Source of the DNA: Candidatus Anaerostipes avistercoris
Lineage (GTDB): Bacteria > Bacillota > Clostridia > Lachnospirales > Lachnospiraceae
Direction: 5' to 3'
NCBI GenBank assembly: GCA_019119895.1
Contig: DWWD01000030.1
Span: 39,569 to 103,568, forward strand
DNA: 64,000 nucleotides
Position numbers and translations under genes: made by a program. Below the pieces are notes generated by a model. That model had not been told where the DNA came from, did not search any database, and worked only from the letters and a program-made list of their open reading frames with translations. This document shows positions 61,536 to 64,000 of this stretch, one piece after another. The first letter of the stretch is position 1. Each line of letters opens with the position of its first letter.

Positions 61536-62369
61536 ATGGGTAATATTATAAAAATTGAAAATCTGGAAGCCTCGGAATTGGATATTTATGCCCGGCTTTC
61601 AGAGGGACAGCTTTTGCACTATTATGAACCGGATCCGGGAATCTTTATCTGTGAGAGCCCGAAAGTAATAAAACTTGCGCTTGATGCAGGATACGAACCA
61701 CTTTCGATCCTGATAGAAGAAAAAGATATGGAAAGACAGGCAGGAGAAATCACTGAGCAATGCGGAAACATACCTGTACATACGGGAAATTTTGAACTCC
61801 TGAAGAATCTGACAGGATTTCCATTGACAAGAGGTATGCTCTGCGCCATGCGCCGCAAAGAACTGCCGGCGGCAGAAGAAGTATGCAAAAATGCAGGAAG
61901 AATCGCAGTTTTAGAAAATGTCATGAATCCTACTAACGTCGGCGCGATTTTCCGTTCTGCGGCAGCTTTAAACATCGATGCAGTTTTACTGACATCAGGA
62001 TGCAGCAATCCTTTGTACCGCCGTGCGGCCAGGGTAAGTATGGGAACGGTCTTTCAGATTCCGTGGACATTTTTTGACAAGAAACAGTCCTGGCCGGATC
62101 AGGGAATGGAAGTCCTGAGAAAAGAAGGATTTAAGACGGCAGCCATGGCGTTGAGCGATGATTCCATTCGTATTGATGATTCCAGGCTGGCAGCAGAAGA
62201 AAAGCTGGCGCTGATTCTTGGAACGGAAGGAGATGGACTGGCAGCAGGAACCATAGCAGACTGCGATTATACCGTAAAAATTCCAATGGCACATGGTGTG
62301 GATTCGTTGAATGTAGCGGCAGCAAGCGCAGTGGCATTCTGGGAATTAGGGAAAAGTAAAATTTTATAA
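61536..62369 (+). CDS. SpoU/TrmH-family RNA 2'-O-methyltransferase
   Basis: 277 residues. N-terminal RNA-substrate-binding domain (about 1-110) and SpoU domain with motif 1 ENVMNPTNVGAIFRSAAA, motif 2 LILGTEGDGL and motif 3 IPMAHGVDSLNVAAASAV, which form the knotted SAM site. Methylates ribose in rRNA or tRNA; the exact position cannot be told. ATG 61536 follows AAAGGA by seven bases; another ATG at 61515 overlaps the preceding stop and is possible. Confidence 0.92.
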   Translation: MGNIIKIENLEASELDIYARLSEGQLLHYYEPDPGIFICESPKVIKLALDAGYEPLSILIEEKDMERQAGEITEQCGNIPVHTGNFELLKNLTGFPLTRGMLCAMRRKELPAAEEVCKNAGRIAVLENVMNPTNVGAIFRSAAALNIDAVLLTSGCSNPLYRRAARVSMGTVFQIPWTFFDKKQSWPDQGMEVLRKEGFKTAAMALSDDSIRIDDSRLAAEEKLALILGTEGDGLAAGTIADCDYTVKIPMAHGVDSLNVAAASAVAFWELGKSKIL

Positions 62370-62388
62370 CATAGGGGAGGATAAAACG

Positions 62389-63000
62389 ATGCAGGAAGAA
62401 TTCATGAAAAGGTTAGAAGGGAAAAAAGCAGATTACATATATTTAGGAATCACAGAAGATGGAAAATCCAGACTTACGATTCCTATTCCATGGGAACAGA
62501 CAGCACATGCAATGAATATGCTGACGCCGAATGTTTATCTGTCCAAAGAAGAGGTATCTGATCCGGAGATTATGGAATATCTTGTATCTCATACTAAAGT
62601 TAGAAGCTGTTATATTTTTACGCCTTTGGAAAACTATGAATTTCTTTCAAATTTTGCAGAAATGGAAGATTTAGAAATATATGGCGGAGATCATATCACA
62701 TCACTGTCTTTTATGCGGAATATGAAATCATGGATGATGCTCCACATAGAAAATGCCAGATTGAAGAATCTGGAAGAAGCATTTCCGGAAGATAGAAAAA
62801 TAGATTTCTTTCTGCCGATGTGCCTGTCCCTGCAGGCATGTGAAGTGGAAGACTTAAAAGAGGCTGTGGAATTCACCCGGAAGAAATCATTGGCAGAATT
62901 GATCATATGCCGAAAAAAAACTCAAAGAGATGAAAGAGAACGATGGAAAGAAGTAAGGACAACAATGTACCGGTATTATGACTTGAAGGAAGAATTTTGA
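62389..63000 (+). CDS. conserved-looking protein of unknown function
   Basis: 203 residues, no signal peptide or membrane segment. Regular leucine/isoleucine spacing (YIFTPLENYEFLSNFAEMEDLEIYGGDHITSL region) suggests a few leucine-rich-repeat-like turns, ending in a basic, charged helix. I do not recognise a family. RBS GGGGAGG, 19 bp after the methyltransferase gene. It is followed by another unknown small gene and then an insertion sequence. Confidence 0.7.
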   Translation: MQEEFMKRLEGKKADYIYLGITEDGKSRLTIPIPWEQTAHAMNMLTPNVYLSKEEVSDPEIMEYLVSHTKVRSCYIFTPLENYEFLSNFAEMEDLEIYGGDHITSLSFMRNMKSWMMLHIENARLKNLEEAFPEDRKIDFFLPMCLSLQACEVEDLKEAVEFTRKKSLAELIICRKKTQRDERERWKEVRTTMYRYYDLKEEF

Positions 63001-63031
63001 CATAAAAGAGAAATAGAGGAAAGGAAAATCA

Positions 63032-63205
63032 ATGAGTAAACGAAAGAAAACAGGATATGAGACGGATAGTGAATATTTTGCACAGCTGGATTATTTAGGA
63101 GCAGAGTATTCCGCCGCTTTGGAGAAGATTGAAGAACAAAATAGAGATATCAGAAAATTGATTGCGTTATTGGTTGAACATGACGTGGTGCTAGTATATA
63201 AATAG
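63032..63205 (+). CDS. small unknown protein ending at the insertion sequence
   Basis: 57 residues, charged and helical (LEKIEEQNRDIRKLIALLVEH is a likely coiled coil). RBS GAGGAAAGG. The stop codon TAG at 63203-63205 lies exactly where the insertion sequence appears to begin, so the last residues may come from the insertion junction and the original gene could have been longer. Confidence 0.6.
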   Translation: MSKRKKTGYETDSEYFAQLDYLGAEYSAALEKIEEQNRDIRKLIALLVEHDVVLVYK

Positions 63206-63282
63206 TGCAAGTCAAAATGAGAAAATTCCAAATAGACAATACATGATATAATAAAAATATCGTACTAAAGGAGGATCTCATT

Positions 63283-63567
63283 ATGGCGAAGCAACATGAC
63301 AAACAGTTTAAACTGGATGCAGTCCAGTATTATTTCGGTCACAAAGAGCTTGGTGTCCGTCGCTGTGCCCAGAATCTCGGTATTGGTTACAGCACTTTGA
63401 CGAAATGGCTGAAAGATTTCCGGGAGTCTGGCGATATCCCTGTTCGCGGCTCTGGTAATTACGCCTCTGATGAGCAGAAAGAGATTGCCCGTCTGAAACG
63501 CGAACTCCGTGATGCCCAGGATGCACTTGATGTGTTAAAAAAAGCTATCAGCATTCTGGGAAAATAA
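63283..63567 (+). CDS. IS3-family transposase OrfA
   Basis: 94 residues. HTH_Tnp_1 domain (KQFKLDAVQYYFGHKE to YSTLTKWLKDF) and a C-terminal leucine-zipper helix (EQKEIARLKRELRDAQDALDVLKKAISIL) used for oligomerisation. RBS AAAGGAGG. A7 run at 63537-63543 near the end allows -1 frameshifting into OrfB. Confidence 0.92.
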   Translation: MAKQHDKQFKLDAVQYYFGHKELGVRRCAQNLGIGYSTLTKWLKDFRESGDIPVRGSGNYASDEQKEIARLKRELRDAQDALDVLKKAISILGK

Positions 63568-64000
63568 CAGAAGCCATTTATCTCGAGGTTTCTGAAAAGA
63601 CGGAAGCTGTAAGAAAACAGAATCGCCGGGTCTCCGTCTCCGAAATGCTGAAATATTTAGGCGTTTCACGGTCTGGATATCGCTCATGGCTAAACCGTAC
63701 TCCTTCTGATACAGAAAAACGCAGGGAATACATAAAAGCCAAAATGCAGGATATTTATGATCAATCGAAGCAAAACTACGGAGCTCCAAAGATCACCAGA
63801 AAGCTGCGTCAGGAGGGAGAGACCATCTCAGAGCGTACTGTCGGAAAATATATGAAGGAAATGGGGATCAGAGCCCAATGGGTGAAACCATGGACGATCA
63901 CTACCATAGATTCCGATTTCAGTAACGAACTTCAAAATATCCTGGATGAACAGTTTATTCCTGACAGTATGGTGCAGTGATATCACGTATATCTGGACGA
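63543..64000 (+). pseudogene. IS3-family transposase OrfB, frameshifted and cut by window end
   Basis: Open in the -1 frame from the slippery A run (63543) to a stop at 63978-63980. It encodes the HTH_21 region (LKYLGVSRSGYRSWL, YGAPKITRKLRQEG, ISERTVGKYMKEMGIRA). At about 63966-63970 the coding moves to another frame, where the expected integrase motif WCSDITYIWT (first Asp of the DDE triad) is read at 63970-63999. A small insertion/deletion therefore breaks this copy. Confidence 0.8.

Larger units (their letters stand above)
63206..64000 (+). mobile_element. IS3-family insertion sequence, 3' part outside window
   Basis: Typical two-frame IS3 layout (HTH OrfA and integrase OrfB in the -1 frame) with an AAAAAAAG slippery site. 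The left end is set approximately at 63206, after the small gene's stop; the terminal repeat cannot be confirmed without the other end. A TATAAT-like element is near 63246. Confidence 0.82.

Overview
The window reads as chromosomal DNA of a strictly anaerobic, low-to-mid-GC Gram-positive bacterium, most likely a gut Lachnospiraceae (Clostridia). The reasons are glycyl-radical pyruvate formate-lyase, a superoxide reductase/rubredoxin pair, a mannose-family PTS, an FMN riboswitch ahead of ribDEAH, strong AGGAGG ribosome-binding sites with several TTG/GTG starts, and intrinsic terminators after most operons. This assignment comes from gene content, not from a database search. No rRNA, tRNA or CRISPR array was seen.

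Layout. 0-13 kb is housekeeping and small metabolic units: the 3' part of pflB with pflA, two Gfo/Idh/MocA dehydrogenases, a threonine aldolase-like enzyme with a fructosamine-kinase-like protein, an ABC permease/ATPase pair with no binding protein, sfsA, a Crp/Fnr regulator divergent from superoxide reductase and rubredoxin across a perfect 16-bp palindrome, a DeoR regulator, a HAD phosphatase and a double-Nudix protein. 13.3-19.6 kb starts with a possible small structured RNA. It is followed by a compact five-gene phospho-signalling operon: a zinc-ribbon FHA protein, a PP2C phosphatase, a membrane serine protease with a cytoplasmic FHA domain, a second PP2C, and a membrane Ser/Thr kinase with a zinc ribbon and an extracytoplasmic YARHG domain. 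This is the most unusual system in the window.

19.6-30.1 kb holds a reverse-strand two-component pair. After it comes a sensory operon (periplasmic-type binding protein, DesK/NarX-type kinase, NarL-type regulator, second binding protein) immediately ahead of a complete mannose-family PTS (IIA, IIB, IIC, IID, small membrane protein). Repeated TGACA/TGTCA elements lie between the two operons. 30.1-38.5 kb carries the FMN riboswitch, ribD-ribE-ribA-ribH (no ribB), an FGGY sugar kinase, and a GntR regulator with three copies of an 18-bp operator. That regulator probably controls itself and a cupin glucose-6-phosphate isomerase plus a fused mannose-6-phosphate isomerase.

38.5-49.9 kb has a MATE exporter, a sirtuin overlapping a NusG-II/Gx-transporter/ApbE flavinylation module, two adjacent decayed regulator genes (XRE-membrane and LysR), and a TreR-like regulator with a GH65 phosphorylase and beta-phosphoglucomutase. 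An aldo/keto reductase with ferredoxin-like cysteines follows. 49.9-64 kb has a LysR gene divergent from an asymmetric heterodimeric ABC exporter, a flavodoxin, a MerR-controlled ABC-2 exporter, a LysR gene divergent from a small cysteine-rich protein and a Cys-nucleophile hydrolase, an AEC transporter, a MazG-like pyrophosphohydrolase, a SpoU-type methyltransferase and two unknown genes. The 5' part of a frameshifted IS3-family element runs off the end of the window.
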